Shown here: positions 15,587 through 24,043 of the stretch, piece after piece
Layout of the letters: each line of letters starts with the position of its first letter
How positions within the stretch are numbered: the stretch's first letter is position 1
From: Streptomyces umbrinus
Lineage (GTDB): Bacteria > Actinomycetota > Actinomycetes > Streptomycetales > Streptomycetaceae
Direction: 5' to 3'
Length of the DNA stretch: 64,000 bases
Assembly: GCF_030817415.1 (NCBI RefSeq)
Contig: NZ_JAUSZI010000002.1
Location: forward strand, 6,262,001 to 6,326,000
Notes under the pieces: model-generated
What the model was told of the DNA's origin: nothing
What the model saw: only the letters and a program-made list of their open reading frames with translations
Databases searched by the model: none
Program-made: the position numbers and the translations under genes

Positions 15587-18232
15587 ATGGAGCGGCGTGC
15601 CGTCGACGACCAGGAATCGAGTCCGGGCCGCGACGGCGCGGGCGGGGCACTCACGGCGCGCGCCACCGTCGACGAACACGGTGTCGTGACCGGCTGGGGC
15701 GCCGGTGCGGAACGGCTTCTCGGTTACTCGGCGGCGCAGGTCCTGGGCCGGGCCGCCGCCTCACTGCTCGCCGAGGAGCCCACGGCGGGGGATCTGCCGC
15801 CCTTCTCGGAGCTGCCGAGGTGGCACGGCACGCTGGTGCTGCGGCACCTTGACGGCCACCGCGTGGAGGCCAGGGTTCTCGCACACCACCGGACACCGGA
15901 CGGGGTGCCGGGCGGTGCGCCGCACGGAACGACCCACGGAACACCGGACCAGGCGTCAGACGGAACACCGGACCGGGCGTCGGACGGGGTGGCGGACGGA
16001 ACACCGGACCGGGCGTCGGACGGCAGGGTGCCCGGCTGGCTCCTCGTCTCACCGGTGCCCGGGGCCGCGCGGGCCCGGACCGACGACGACGCGCTCGTCA
16101 GGCAGGGTTTTCTCGATTCCCCGTGCTGCTCGACCTCCGTGTACGACACGGATCTGCGCTTTCGCCGGTCCACGCAGTCCGGGCGGGGTGTGCTGGGCCT
16201 GAGCGACGGCGACCTGCACGGGCTGAGGCTGACGGACGTGCTCGACGATCCGGTGGCGGAGAAGGTCGAGGGGGCGATGCGGCGGGCCCTGGAGACCGGT
16301 GAGACGCAGTATCTCGAGAACCACGCGCTCGCTCCAGGCGAGGGCCGTGAACACGCGTGGTCGGTCCACGTCTACCGCCTGGAGGACGCGGACGGCCGCG
16401 TCCTGGGCGTGGCGACCACCGGGCACGACATGACGGAGCAGTACTGGGCCCGCAAGCGGCTCCAGCTGATCGCTGAGGCCGGTACCCGGATCGGCAGCAC
16501 GCTCGACGTGACGCGGACGGCGCAGGAGCTGGCGAACGTGGCGGTCCCGGCGCTCGCCGACTTCGTCAGCGTCGACCTCCTGGCGTCCCTCGACGACCTG
16601 CCCGAGCAGCCCCCGGGACCGCTGAGGGCGGGCGACTCTCTCGCGCTGCGGCGCATCGCCCACCAGTCCGTGTTTCCGGACGTCCCGGAGGCGGTGGTCG
16701 CCCTGGGCGAGGTGGACACGTACCCGGAGGGCTCCCCGCCGGCGGAGAGTCTGCGAACGGGACGGGCCGTGCTGCACCGGGTGACCGAGGAGGCGATCGC
16801 CGACTGGGTGGCCGAGGATCCGCGTCGGTCCGCCCGGATCCGCGAGTTCGGCTTCCACTCGGCGATGACCGTGCCCCTGTCGGCGCGCGGCACCACCCTG
16901 GGTGTCGTCGCGCTCGCCCGGCACCGGCATCCCGACCCGTTCAAGGCGGACGACCTGGTACTGGCCGAGGAACTGGCGGCCCGGGCCGCGGTCTGCATCG
17001 ACAACGCCCTGCGCTACACCCGCGAACGCGCCACGGCCGTCACCCTGCAGCGCAGCCTGCTGCCGCAGAGCCTGCCCGAGCAGGCCGCGGTGGAGGTCGC
17101 CTCCCGCTACCTCCCGGCCGGTGCCCGGGCGGGCGTGGGCGGGGACTGGTTCGACGTGATCCCACTGTCCGGAACCAGGGTGGCGCTGGTCGTCGGCGAC
17201 GTCGTGGGCCACGGCATCCACGCCTCGGCGACCATGGGCCGGCTGCGTACCGCCGTACGCACGCTCGCGGACATCGACCTGCCTCCCGACGAACTGCTCA
17301 CCCACCTCGACGACCTGGTCGGCCGCCTCGCCACCGAGACGGAGGGCGCGGTGGGGGTCCCCCCTGATCGAGCCAAGCCGAGAGCCTGGGGGAGGTCCGT
17401 CACCGAGGGGGAGAGCCGCGGAGACGTCGGAGCGACCTGTCTGTACGCCGTGTACGACCCGGTCTCCCGCCGGTGCACCCTCGCCCGGGCCGGGCATCCC
17501 CCGCCCGCCGTGGTGAGCCCGGACGGCACGGTGGAGCTGCTCGACCTGCCCGCCGGGCCACCACTGGGCCTGGGCGGGCTGCCCTTCGAGTCCCTCGACA
17601 CCGAACTGCCCGAAGGAAGCCTGCTCGCCCTCTACACCGACGGCCTGATCGAGTCCCGCGACAGCGACCTCGACGAGGGCACCTCCCGGCTGCGCCGCGC
17701 CCTCGCCGCTTCCGCGGTCTCCCTGGAGGCGCTGTGCGACTCGGTCCTGGCGGCCGTGCTCCCCCGGCGGCCCTCCGACGACGTGGCCCTGCTCATCGCC
17801 CGCACCCGGGCGCTCGACACCGACCGGGTCGCCGCCTGGGACATCGACCCCGACCCCGCCGCCGTCGGCGAGGCCCGCAAGAACGCGCTCGGCCGGCTGG
17901 CGGCCTGGGGCCTGTCCGACGCCGCCTTCGTCACCGAGCTGATCGTCAGCGAACTCGTCACCAACGCCATCCGGCACGCCGCGCCGCCCATCCAACTGCG
18001 CCTCATCCACGACCGGACCCTCATCTGCGAGGTCTCGGACGCGAGCAGCACGGCGCCCCACATGCGCCGCGCCCGTACGTACGACGAGGGCGGCCGCGGT
18101 CTCCTCCTGGTCGCCCAGCTGACCCAGCGCCGGGGCACCCGCCCCACCCCCACGGGCAAGACGATCTGGGCGGAACAGAGCGTGGATCCGGACCCGGATA
18201 CGTCGTTCACGTTTCCGGGTCCGGATACGTGA
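15587..18232 (+). CDS. PAS-GAF-SpoIIE phosphatase with HATPase domain
   Basis: This 881-residue cytosolic regulator has, in order, a PAS domain (about 18-100), a repeat-rich linker, a second PAS (about 165-285), a GAF domain (about 295-475), a SpoIIE/PP2C phosphatase (about 490-740: GGDWFDVIPL, VVGDVVGHGIHASA, LYTDGLIESR, RPSDDVALLI) and a C-terminal GHKL ATPase of the anti-sigma type (about 760-870: ELIVSELVTNAIRHA, GGRGLLLV). Such proteins control partner-switching by dephosphorylating anti-sigma-factor antagonists. No antagonist or sigma gene is adjacent. Two oddities are noted separately: 24-bp repeats expanding the linker and a REP-like insertion inside the phosphatase domain. The ATG at 15587 is used; a GTG lies two codons upstream. 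Confidence 0.9.
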   Translation: MERRAVDDQESSPGRDGAGGALTARATVDEHGVVTGWGAGAERLLGYSAAQVLGRAAASLLAEEPTAGDLPPFSELPRWHGTLVLRHLDGHRVEARVLAHHRTPDGVPGGAPHGTTHGTPDQASDGTPDRASDGVADGTPDRASDGRVPGWLLVSPVPGAARARTDDDALVRQGFLDSPCCSTSVYDTDLRFRRSTQSGRGVLGLSDGDLHGLRLTDVLDDPVAEKVEGAMRRALETGETQYLENHALAPGEGREHAWSVHVYRLEDADGRVLGVATTGHDMTEQYWARKRLQLIAEAGTRIGSTLDVTRTAQELANVAVPALADFVSVDLLASLDDLPEQPPGPLRAGDSLALRRIAHQSVFPDVPEAVVALGEVDTYPEGSPPAESLRTGRAVLHRVTEEAIADWVAEDPRRSARIREFGFHSAMTVPLSARGTTLGVVALARHRHPDPFKADDLVLAEELAARAAVCIDNALRYTRERATAVTLQRSLLPQSLPEQAAVEVASRYLPAGARAGVGGDWFDVIPLSGTRVALVVGDVVGHGIHASATMGRLRTAVRTLADIDLPPDELLTHLDDLVGRLATETEGAVGVPPDRAKPRAWGRSVTEGESRGDVGATCLYAVYDPVSRRCTLARAGHPPPAVVSPDGTVELLDLPAGPPLGLGGLPFESLDTELPEGSLLALYTDGLIESRDSDLDEGTSRLRRALAASAVSLEALCDSVLAAVLPRRPSDDVALLIARTRALDTDRVAAWDIDPDPAAVGEARKNALGRLAAWGLSDAAFVTELIVSELVTNAIRHAAPPIQLRLIHDRTLICEVSDASSTAPHMRRARTYDEGGRGLLLVAQLTQRRGTRPTPTGKTIWAEQSVDPDPDTSFTFPGPDT
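15937..16020 (+). repeat. In-frame 24-bp tandem repeats in the SpoIIE phosphatase linker
   Basis: Three copies of a 24-bp unit (CGGAACACCGGACCGGGCGT plus four bases) occur at 15937-15960, 15961-15984 and 15997-16020, the last after a 12-bp partial copy. They encode DGTPDRAS-type octapeptides that lengthen the linker between two PAS domains without shifting the frame. Confidence 0.85.
17351..17396. repeat. REP-like palindromic element inside the phosphatase domain
   Basis: GGGGGTCCCCCCTGATCGAG followed by CCAAGCCGAGAGCCTGGGGGAGG is a type of short palindromic repeat that I recognise from Streptomyces intergenic regions. Here it is read through in frame as VGVPPDRAKPRAWGRS, adding a loop between two PP2C motifs. 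An element of similar build lies at 34846-34887. Confidence 0.6.
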
Positions 18233-18238
18233 ACGACG
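18201..18238 (+). terminator. Hairpin overlapping the SpoIIE phosphatase stop codon
   Basis: CGTCGTTCACGT (18201-18212) pairs perfectly with ACGTGAACGACG (18227-18238). The stop codon (18230-18232) lies in the right arm, so ribosomes finishing translation would cover part of the stem. Confidence 0.65.
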
Positions 18239-18299
18239 GGTCCGACAGCCGCCCCCGTAAGCCTGGACCAATGCTGCCCCATCCCTCATGATGACGCTG

Positions 18300-18321
18300 C
18301 CATGACAAACGTCTGTCATGG
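18300..18321. promoter_or_regulatory. Palindrome CCATGACA-N6-TGTCATGG, candidate operator
   Basis: This is a perfect 8-bp inverted repeat with a 6-bp spacer, 17 bp before the chosen start of the glycosidase gene. Spacing and symmetry suit a dimeric HTH repressor. It is not the CebR box known for cellulose genes (TGGGAGCGCTCCCA). The regulator is unknown. Confidence 0.45.
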
Positions 18322-18337
18322 TGACGTCGTCCTCTGG

Positions 18338-20278
18338 ATGGTGACCGTGCGCGGATCCTTCGTCGGGGCGGCTCTGGCCGCCGCACTCCTGCTGGCGCCC
18401 CTGACACCCCTTACGGCGGCCGCGGCCCCGCAGGAGTCCGCCGCCAAGAGTGCTCCCCGATCAGAATCCACCTCGGCCGCCGCGGACTGGACGGCGCCGC
18501 TCAGCACGCGAGGCCGCTGGATCGTCGACGCGGACGGCGACCGCTTCAGGCTGCGGTCCGGCAACTGGCATGGCGCCAGCGGCACTTGGAACGGCGCCGG
18601 AAGCGTGGACGAGGACGCCAACCACCACGCGGGGGAGAACTCCGGCCGGACACCCCTCGGCCTGGACCGGGCCCCCATGGCCGAGATCATCGCCGGTTTC
18701 CAGGAGATCGGGATCAACAGCATCCGGCTCCCGTTCTCCAACGAGATGATCCACGACGGCGTGCCCGTCACGGACGACGCGGTCGCCGCGAACCCGTCCC
18801 TGCGCGGCATGACCCCGCTCCAGGTCTACGACGCGGTGGTACGCGAACTCACCGCCGCGGGCCTCGCGGTGATCCTCAACAACCACACCAACACCACCCG
18901 TTGGTGCTGCGGAGTCGACGGCAACGAACGCTGGAACGCGAGCCGGTCCACCGCGGCCTGGGAGAACGACTGGCTGTTCATGGCCCGCCGCTACAAGGAC
19001 AACAAGCGTGTCGTCGGCGCCGACCTCTACAACGAGGTCCGCCGCAACATCTGGGACGACCCCAACTGGGGTCTCGGCGACGACCACGACTGGTTCGCCG
19101 CCTCCCAGCGCGTGGGCGACCGCATCCTGACGGAGGCCGACGCGGACCTCCTCATCATCGTCGAGGGCATCAACTGGACCGGCATCCCCATCGACGGCTT
19201 CGCACACGAACGCCCCACCCTGGAGCCCGTACGCCGGCTTTCGCACACCCTCGTCGACTCCGGCAAGCTCGTGTACTCCGCCCACTTCTACGACTACACG
19301 GGCCCCAACCACAGCGGCGCCACGGGAACGGGCGAGACGACCGACCCCCGCTACCGCGACTTCAGCCCCGCCGAACTGACCGCCGTACTCAACCGCCAGG
19401 CGTTCTACGTCACCGCGGAACAGGACCAGCACTTCACGGCCCCCGTCTGGATCAGCGAGTTCGGCGTCGGCGGCCGCGAGGAGACGGGCGCCAAGCCGCG
19501 TGCCTGGTTCGAGAACTTCGTCGACCAACTGGTCCGTACCGACGCCGACTTCGCGTACTGGCCGCTCGTCGGGTGGCACGAGAACCGCAGGGGCAACGGC
19601 TGGGCCCTGCTGCACTGGGACTCGGGGGGCAACCGCATGGGCGTGAACGACGGTGACGACTGGCGGGCCGCGGCATGGAACCGACTCGTCCGGGCTTCCG
19701 GCCGTACGGGCCAGGTCGCCCCCGTGACGGAGTGGTCGATGCTCAGCCCCGACCACGGCGACTTCGTCGCCTCGCGACGCATGCGCGCGCTCCCCGACTG
19801 GGACTCCGGCGCCCGCAAGGCCGCCTGCCCCGACGGACAGCGCCTCCTCGGCCTCAGTCACACGGGCAACCGGGGCCTGTGCTCGGACGTGACCGCCGGC
19901 CTTCTGTGGGCCCCGGCGGGCGGACACGAGGTGGTCAGGGACGAGCGGTACGTCACCCCGGGCGGCGACTGGGCCTCCGGATACACCAAACTCCAGTGCC
20001 CCGACGGCCACTTCCTCACCGGCTACAGCGTCCGCGGCTCCGCCGTCTCGGCCGCCCTGTGCGCGGCGGCCCCGGCGGGGAGGCTCGGCACGGCCGGCCG
20101 CACGCTCTGGTTCGACCGCGGCGACGACAGGGGCCCGGCCCCCAAGGGCGGCGACTTCGCGAGCGGCCACTACAAGGGCCAGTGCGCCACTGACGAGTAC
20201 GCGGCCGGGATCGCGTACACCGGCCGCGCCGGCTCGGCACGGACACCGGACGCGCTGTACTGCCGGAAACTGGGCTGA
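18338..20278 (+). CDS. Secreted GH5-family glycoside hydrolase
   Basis: The 646-residue protein starts with a signal peptide (GSFVGAALAAALLLAPLTPL, about 5-30). The catalytic barrel (about 60-460) shows GH5 signatures: INSIRLPFSNEM, ILNNHTN, the acid/base Glu in GADLYNEV (about 233), HFYDY and the nucleophile Glu in VWISEFGV (about 374). The C-terminal 180 residues hold three copies of a Cys-flanked module (ACPDGQRLLGLS, QCPDGHFLTGYS, QCATDEYAAGIA), probably carbohydrate-binding. GH5 enzymes cut beta-glucans or mannans; the exact substrate is not evident. The ATG at 18338 was preferred to 18302 because the latter lies inside an operator-like palindrome and adds a non-signal-like stretch. Confidence 0.88.
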   Translation: MVTVRGSFVGAALAAALLLAPLTPLTAAAAPQESAAKSAPRSESTSAAADWTAPLSTRGRWIVDADGDRFRLRSGNWHGASGTWNGAGSVDEDANHHAGENSGRTPLGLDRAPMAEIIAGFQEIGINSIRLPFSNEMIHDGVPVTDDAVAANPSLRGMTPLQVYDAVVRELTAAGLAVILNNHTNTTRWCCGVDGNERWNASRSTAAWENDWLFMARRYKDNKRVVGADLYNEVRRNIWDDPNWGLGDDHDWFAASQRVGDRILTEADADLLIIVEGINWTGIPIDGFAHERPTLEPVRRLSHTLVDSGKLVYSAHFYDYTGPNHSGATGTGETTDPRYRDFSPAELTAVLNRQAFYVTAEQDQHFTAPVWISEFGVGGREETGAKPRAWFENFVDQLVRTDADFAYWPLVGWHENRRGNGWALLHWDSGGNRMGVNDGDDWRAAAWNRLVRASGRTGQVAPVTEWSMLSPDHGDFVASRRMRALPDWDSGARKAACPDGQRLLGLSHTGNRGLCSDVTAGLLWAPAGGHEVVRDERYVTPGGDWASGYTKLQCPDGHFLTGYSVRGSAVSAALCAAAPAGRLGTAGRTLWFDRGDDRGPAPKGGDFASGHYKGQCATDEYAAGIAYTGRAGSARTPDALYCRKLG

Positions 20279-20373
20279 CCCGTGTCGGTGTTCGCCTCAA
20301 CCAACGCGGCCTACGCTGCGCTCCTGGCCAACCGGCTGGGCCGGGCCTCCGGCGGTCTCCCGCGTCGCGGCCC

Positions 20374-20397
20374 CGGCCTCAACGGGCCGTGAGGCCG
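20374..20397 (+). terminator. Short terminator hairpin after the GH5 gene
   Basis: CGGCCTCA (20374-20381) pairs with TGAGGCCG (20390-20397) around an 8-nt loop in the gap between the convergent glycosidase and permease genes. Confidence 0.5.
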
Positions 20398-20426
20398 CCT
20401 CCACTGTGACTCGGCCGGCGCGGGGG

Positions 20427-21695
20427 CTACGACGGTGCGCGGAGGGCGTCGGCCGGTTCCATGCGGGCGGCGCGCAGGGACGGGTAGAGGCCGGCGAGCA
20501 GGCCGACCAGGGCTCCGGCGAGCGGGGCGCCGAGGGCGAGCCGCAGGTCGAGGACCGGGGTCCAGTCCTTGACGACGGCGACGCACACCACGACGGCGAT
20601 GCCCAGGGACGTCCCGATGACGCCGCCCAGCAGGCCGATGGTCGTCGACTCCAGGAGGAACTGGCCGGCGACCTGCCGTCGTGACGCGCCCAGCGCCCGT
20701 CGCAGCCCGATCTCCCCGACCCGCTCCATCACCGTCACCAGGGTCACGTTGGCGATACCGATCGCGCCCACCACGAGCGAGACCAGACCGAGGACGAGGA
20801 AGAGGCCGTTGACGTCGTTCTGGACGCCGTCGCGGGACTTGGACAGATCGGGCGGCGCCACGACGGTGAGCGCGTCCTCGTGCCCGGGCGCCAGGGCGAT
20901 CGGCGCCTGGCGCGCCACCTGCCGGGCGGCGCCGAGCGAGGTGTTGACCAGGACGCGCGTGACGTCGCGCAGACCGAGCCGGTCCGCGGCGGTCGTGGGC
21001 GGGAGCAGCACCGCCGTGGACAGCTGCCGCTCGCGCCTGATGCCGCCGAGGATGCCGACGACCGTGTACGACTGGCCCCGGAAGAAGATCGCCGGAGCGT
21101 CCTCCACCCGCCGGATGCCGAGAAGTTCCGCCGCCTGGTCGCCGAGCACCGCCACCTGGTCGCGCCGGGCGATGTCACCCGTGTCGAAGAACCGCCCGGC
21201 GGTCATCGCACCCCGTACGGCGTCCGGCAGGCCGGCCGACGTGGCGACCACGCCGAGGGTCTGGCTGGAGGTGTCGCCGGGCGCGGTCACGTCGTTGGAC
21301 CGCACCTGGACACTGTTGGTCGTGGCGGAGTCGGCCAGGGCCGCGACCGACTCCACACCGGCCAGCCGCCTGACCGCGCCGGTTCCCGACCAGTCCACCA
21401 GGGGGCCGGTGTCGTCCTGGCCGGGAAGTGTCCGCGGCACCGTCACGGTCACCGAGGTCGCGGTGAGCGCGTCGAACCGGCCGACGATCTGGTTGCCCGC
21501 GGTGGAGGCCACGCCGATCGTGATGACGAGCGTGGTGATCCCGAGCACCGTGCCGAGCGTGGTCAGCGCGGATCGCACCGGCCGGGCGAGAACGCCGGCC
21601 AGGGCTTCCGTCCACAGGTCCCGGGGGTCCAGCCGGGGCCGCTCGACGCGCGTCGGCCTGGTCGACCGCCTTCTCCCTGCCCCTGCGCGTGTCAC
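20427..21695 (-). CDS. MacB-type ABC transporter permease
   Basis: A 422-residue FtsX/MacB-type permease. An N-terminal membrane helix (ALTTLGTVLGITTLVITIGV) is followed by a periplasmic-type MacB_PCD domain of about 220 residues, then three helices (FLVLGLVSLVVGAIGIANVT, TIGLLGGVIGTSLGIAVVVC, APLAGALVGLLAGLYPSL), ending in the family C-terminus AARMEPADALR. MacB permeases work with an ATPase and an adaptor to move peptides, lipids or antibiotics outward. The GTG at 21695 overlaps the ATPase stop (GTGA), so the genes are translationally coupled. The operon continues upstream with ATPase, adaptor, lipoprotein, membrane protein and sigma factor. Confidence 0.9.
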   Translation of the reverse strand: MTRAGAGRRRSTRPTRVERPRLDPRDLWTEALAGVLARPVRSALTTLGTVLGITTLVITIGVASTAGNQIVGRFDALTATSVTVTVPRTLPGQDDTGPLVDWSGTGAVRRLAGVESVAALADSATTNSVQVRSNDVTAPGDTSSQTLGVVATSAGLPDAVRGAMTAGRFFDTGDIARRDQVAVLGDQAAELLGIRRVEDAPAIFFRGQSYTVVGILGGIRRERQLSTAVLLPPTTAADRLGLRDVTRVLVNTSLGAARQVARQAPIALAPGHEDALTVVAPPDLSKSRDGVQNDVNGLFLVLGLVSLVVGAIGIANVTLVTVMERVGEIGLRRALGASRRQVAGQFLLESTTIGLLGGVIGTSLGIAVVVCVAVVKDWTPVLDLRLALGAPLAGALVGLLAGLYPSLRAARMEPADALRAPS

Positions 21696-22445
21696 CCGGT
21701 CTCCTCGGCGAGGCGTCCGTCGGTGATCCGGACGCGGCGGCCGGCCCGGCGGCTGACCGCCTCGTCGTGGGTGATGACGACCAGGGTCACGCCCTGGGCG
21801 CACAACTCCTCGAAGAGTTCCAGCACGGAGACCGTGTTCTCGCTGTCCAGGTTGCCGGTCGGCTCGTCGCAGAGCAGCAGCGCCGGATCACCGAGCAACG
21901 CCCGTGCGATGGCGACCCGTTGGCGCTCGCCGCCGGACAACCGGTCGGGCCGGAAACCCGAAACGGTGACCCAGCCCCACCCGCTCCAGCGCCTCACGGG
22001 CCCGGGCGAGCCGGGTGCCGCGCCCACGACCGGGGCGCGGCCTGCGATAGGCCTCCGCCAGCATCACGTTCTCGTCCACCGTCCGGTACGGCAGCAGATG
22101 GAAGGCCTGGAACACGAACCCGATCCGGCTGCCGCGCAGCGCGGTCCGTTCGAGGTCGCCGAGCCCGGTGGTCTCCACCCCGTCCAGCCGGTACGAGCCC
22201 GAACTGGGCCGGTCCAGCAGGCCGAGGGTGTTGAGCAGCGTCGACTTGCCGGAGCCGGACGGCCCGACGATGGCCAGGTGCTCCCCGCGCCGCACGGTCA
22301 GACTCACCCGGCGCAGCGCGTGCACGGGCGGCTCGGAGTCGAAGGTTCGCCGCACGTCGGTGAGTTCGATGACGGCGGCGGCATCGGACGAGCCGGGGGT
22401 GTCGGAGAGGGCAGGGGAGGGGCCATAGGAGGGGTTGGGAGTCAC
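21692..22445 (-). pseudogene. MacB-type ABC transporter ATPase, frameshifted
   Basis: Two frames together make one complete ATPase. The first (from GTG at 22445) has Walker A GPSGSGKST and Q-loop VFQAFHLLP and runs to about VGLGHRFG. The second holds the ABC signature RLSGGERQRVAIARALL, Walker B LLLCDEPTGNLD and the H-loop VVITHDE, ending at 21692. The switch falls in the short A-run at 21954-21956 (T-run on the coding strand): one base fewer would give GHRFGFRPDRLSGGERQ without a break. Both ends keep their 4-base overlaps with neighbouring genes, so the operon is otherwise intact. This may be a consensus error or a recent inactivating mutation. Confidence 0.85.
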
Positions 22446-24043
22446 TTGCCCACCACCACCTTGTCGCCCTGATCGAGTGTGCCGCCGACCGGCTTCACCT
22501 CTACGAGGCCGGCCGCGGAGAGCCCGACGGTCACGGAGACGTCGCGCACCCCGCCGTCGCGCTCGACCTGCACACGGGCCTTCCCGTCGGCCGAGGTACG
22601 GATCGCGGCGAGCGGCACCGTCAGCACCTTGCCGTCCGAGGCGCCGACCCCGATGGTCACCTTCACCGAGGCCTCGGCCTGCCCTGCCAGCGGGCCGGGA
22701 TCGGGGATGGAGATCCGCAACTGGACCGGACCCGGCCCGCTCGCCCCGGAGGCGCCGTCCGTACCGGACGTGCCGACGGCGTCGGTGTCGGCGGCGCCGT
22801 CGGACGCGTCGGCGGCTCCCGTGCCGCTGCCCTCCGATGCCGCCCCGGTGGCCGCGTCGCCGTCGCCGCCCTGCGTACCGGACGTGTCGGCGGCGGAACC
22901 GATCGCCTCCACCTTGCCCTTCACCTTCTCCCCGCCCGTCGTCGTCACTTCGACGGGCATACCGCGCCTCAGCAGTTCGGCGTCCTCACCCGGCACGGCC
23001 GCCTCCACGAGCAGCTCGGAGCCGGTCACGGTGCCGACCGGGCCCGAGGGGGCGTCGCCGGTCTTCACGGTCACCTTGTCCAGCCGTACGGGCAGCTCGG
23101 GGAAGAAGACGACCTCGCCGGCCGGGACCTTCGTCCCGTAGGTGGCCTGGAAGCTGCTGAGGGCGCTGTTCGCCATGTCCAGGGACTTCTGCGCGGACCT
23201 GAGCTGTATCGCCTGGACCTGCCGGTCGGTGCTGGACTGCGCGTCCGTACGAGTCCCCGCGCTCGCCTCGGCAGCGGTCTCGGCACCGGTGCCAGTGCCC
23301 GCAGCAGTCTCCGTACCGGTGCTCGCCTTCCCGCCCGTCCCCGTCCCCGTCCCTGTCCCCGCTCCGGTGCCGGAGCCGTCGCTGTCGCCGGCGTTCCCGC
23401 TCCGCGTCGTGAGCAGCGCCTCCTGCGCGCTGGACACCGCCTGCTGGAGCTGGCCCAGTTGCTGCTGGTCCTCCGCGCTCGGCTGCTGGGCCTCGTACCC
23501 CTTGTTCCGGTACCAGTTGGTGACCGCTGTGGCCGTGGCCCGGCCGAACGTGCCGCCGGCCGACCCGGGATCGAACCCGAGCCGCCGCAACGCCTTCTGG
23601 AGCTGCTTCACGTCGTCGCCGGTGGCTCCGGGGCCCATCGCGCGGTACATCGGTACGGGTCCGGCGAGCGCGAGCACCGGGCGGCCGTTGACCGTCATCA
23701 GTACGTCGCCCTCCTTGACCTTCGTACCGGCGACCGGTGCCTTGGTGACCCGCTGCTCCGCGCCCTCGTCGGCCGGGCTCGTGATGGCCCCGGTGCCGAC
23801 CGAGCCGGCCAGCGAGAGCGGCCGGGGCGAGGTGAACGCCACCGTCCCGGTCGCCACGACGGTCGCGGTGAGCGACCGCCGCTCCACCTCCACGGTCACC
23901 GGGCCGGCCTTCGGCGCGCGGTGCGAGGCGGCGGCGTCGGCGGGCGAGCGCACCTGCGTACCGGCGAACCAGCCCCCGGCGCCGACCAGCACCACCGCGC
24001 CGACCAGGGCGCCCAGCTGTCGGCGGCTGCCGAGCCGCTTCAC
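22442..24043 (-). CDS. Membrane-fusion/adaptor protein with peptidoglycan-binding domain
   Basis: The 533-residue adaptor has an N-terminal membrane anchor (LGALVGAVVLVGAGGWFAG, about 8-27), a biotinyl-lipoyl-like strand (VVATGTVAFTSPRPLSLAG), and a PG_binding_1 domain (DDVKQLQKALRRLGFDPG, about 140-190). A long disordered Gly/Thr-rich loop (GTGTGTGTGGKAST) and a coiled region follow, then a beta-barrel part with a second acidic low-complexity insertion (about 400-435). In actinobacteria such proteins join a MacB-type exporter to the cell wall. Its GTG start overlaps the lipoprotein stop and its stop overlaps the ATPase start, both GTGA. Confidence 0.87.
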   Translation of the reverse strand: MKRLGSRRQLGALVGAVVLVGAGGWFAGTQVRSPADAAASHRAPKAGPVTVEVERRSLTATVVATGTVAFTSPRPLSLAGSVGTGAITSPADEGAEQRVTKAPVAGTKVKEGDVLMTVNGRPVLALAGPVPMYRAMGPGATGDDVKQLQKALRRLGFDPGSAGGTFGRATATAVTNWYRNKGYEAQQPSAEDQQQLGQLQQAVSSAQEALLTTRSGNAGDSDGSGTGAGTGTGTGTGGKASTGTETAAGTGTGAETAAEASAGTRTDAQSSTDRQVQAIQLRSAQKSLDMANSALSSFQATYGTKVPAGEVVFFPELPVRLDKVTVKTGDAPSGPVGTVTGSELLVEAAVPGEDAELLRRGMPVEVTTTGGEKVKGKVEAIGSAADTSGTQGGDGDAATGAASEGSGTGAADASDGAADTDAVGTSGTDGASGASGPGPVQLRISIPDPGPLAGQAEASVKVTIGVGASDGKVLTVPLAAIRTSADGKARVQVERDGGVRDVSVTVGLSAAGLVEVKPVGGTLDQGDKVVVGK

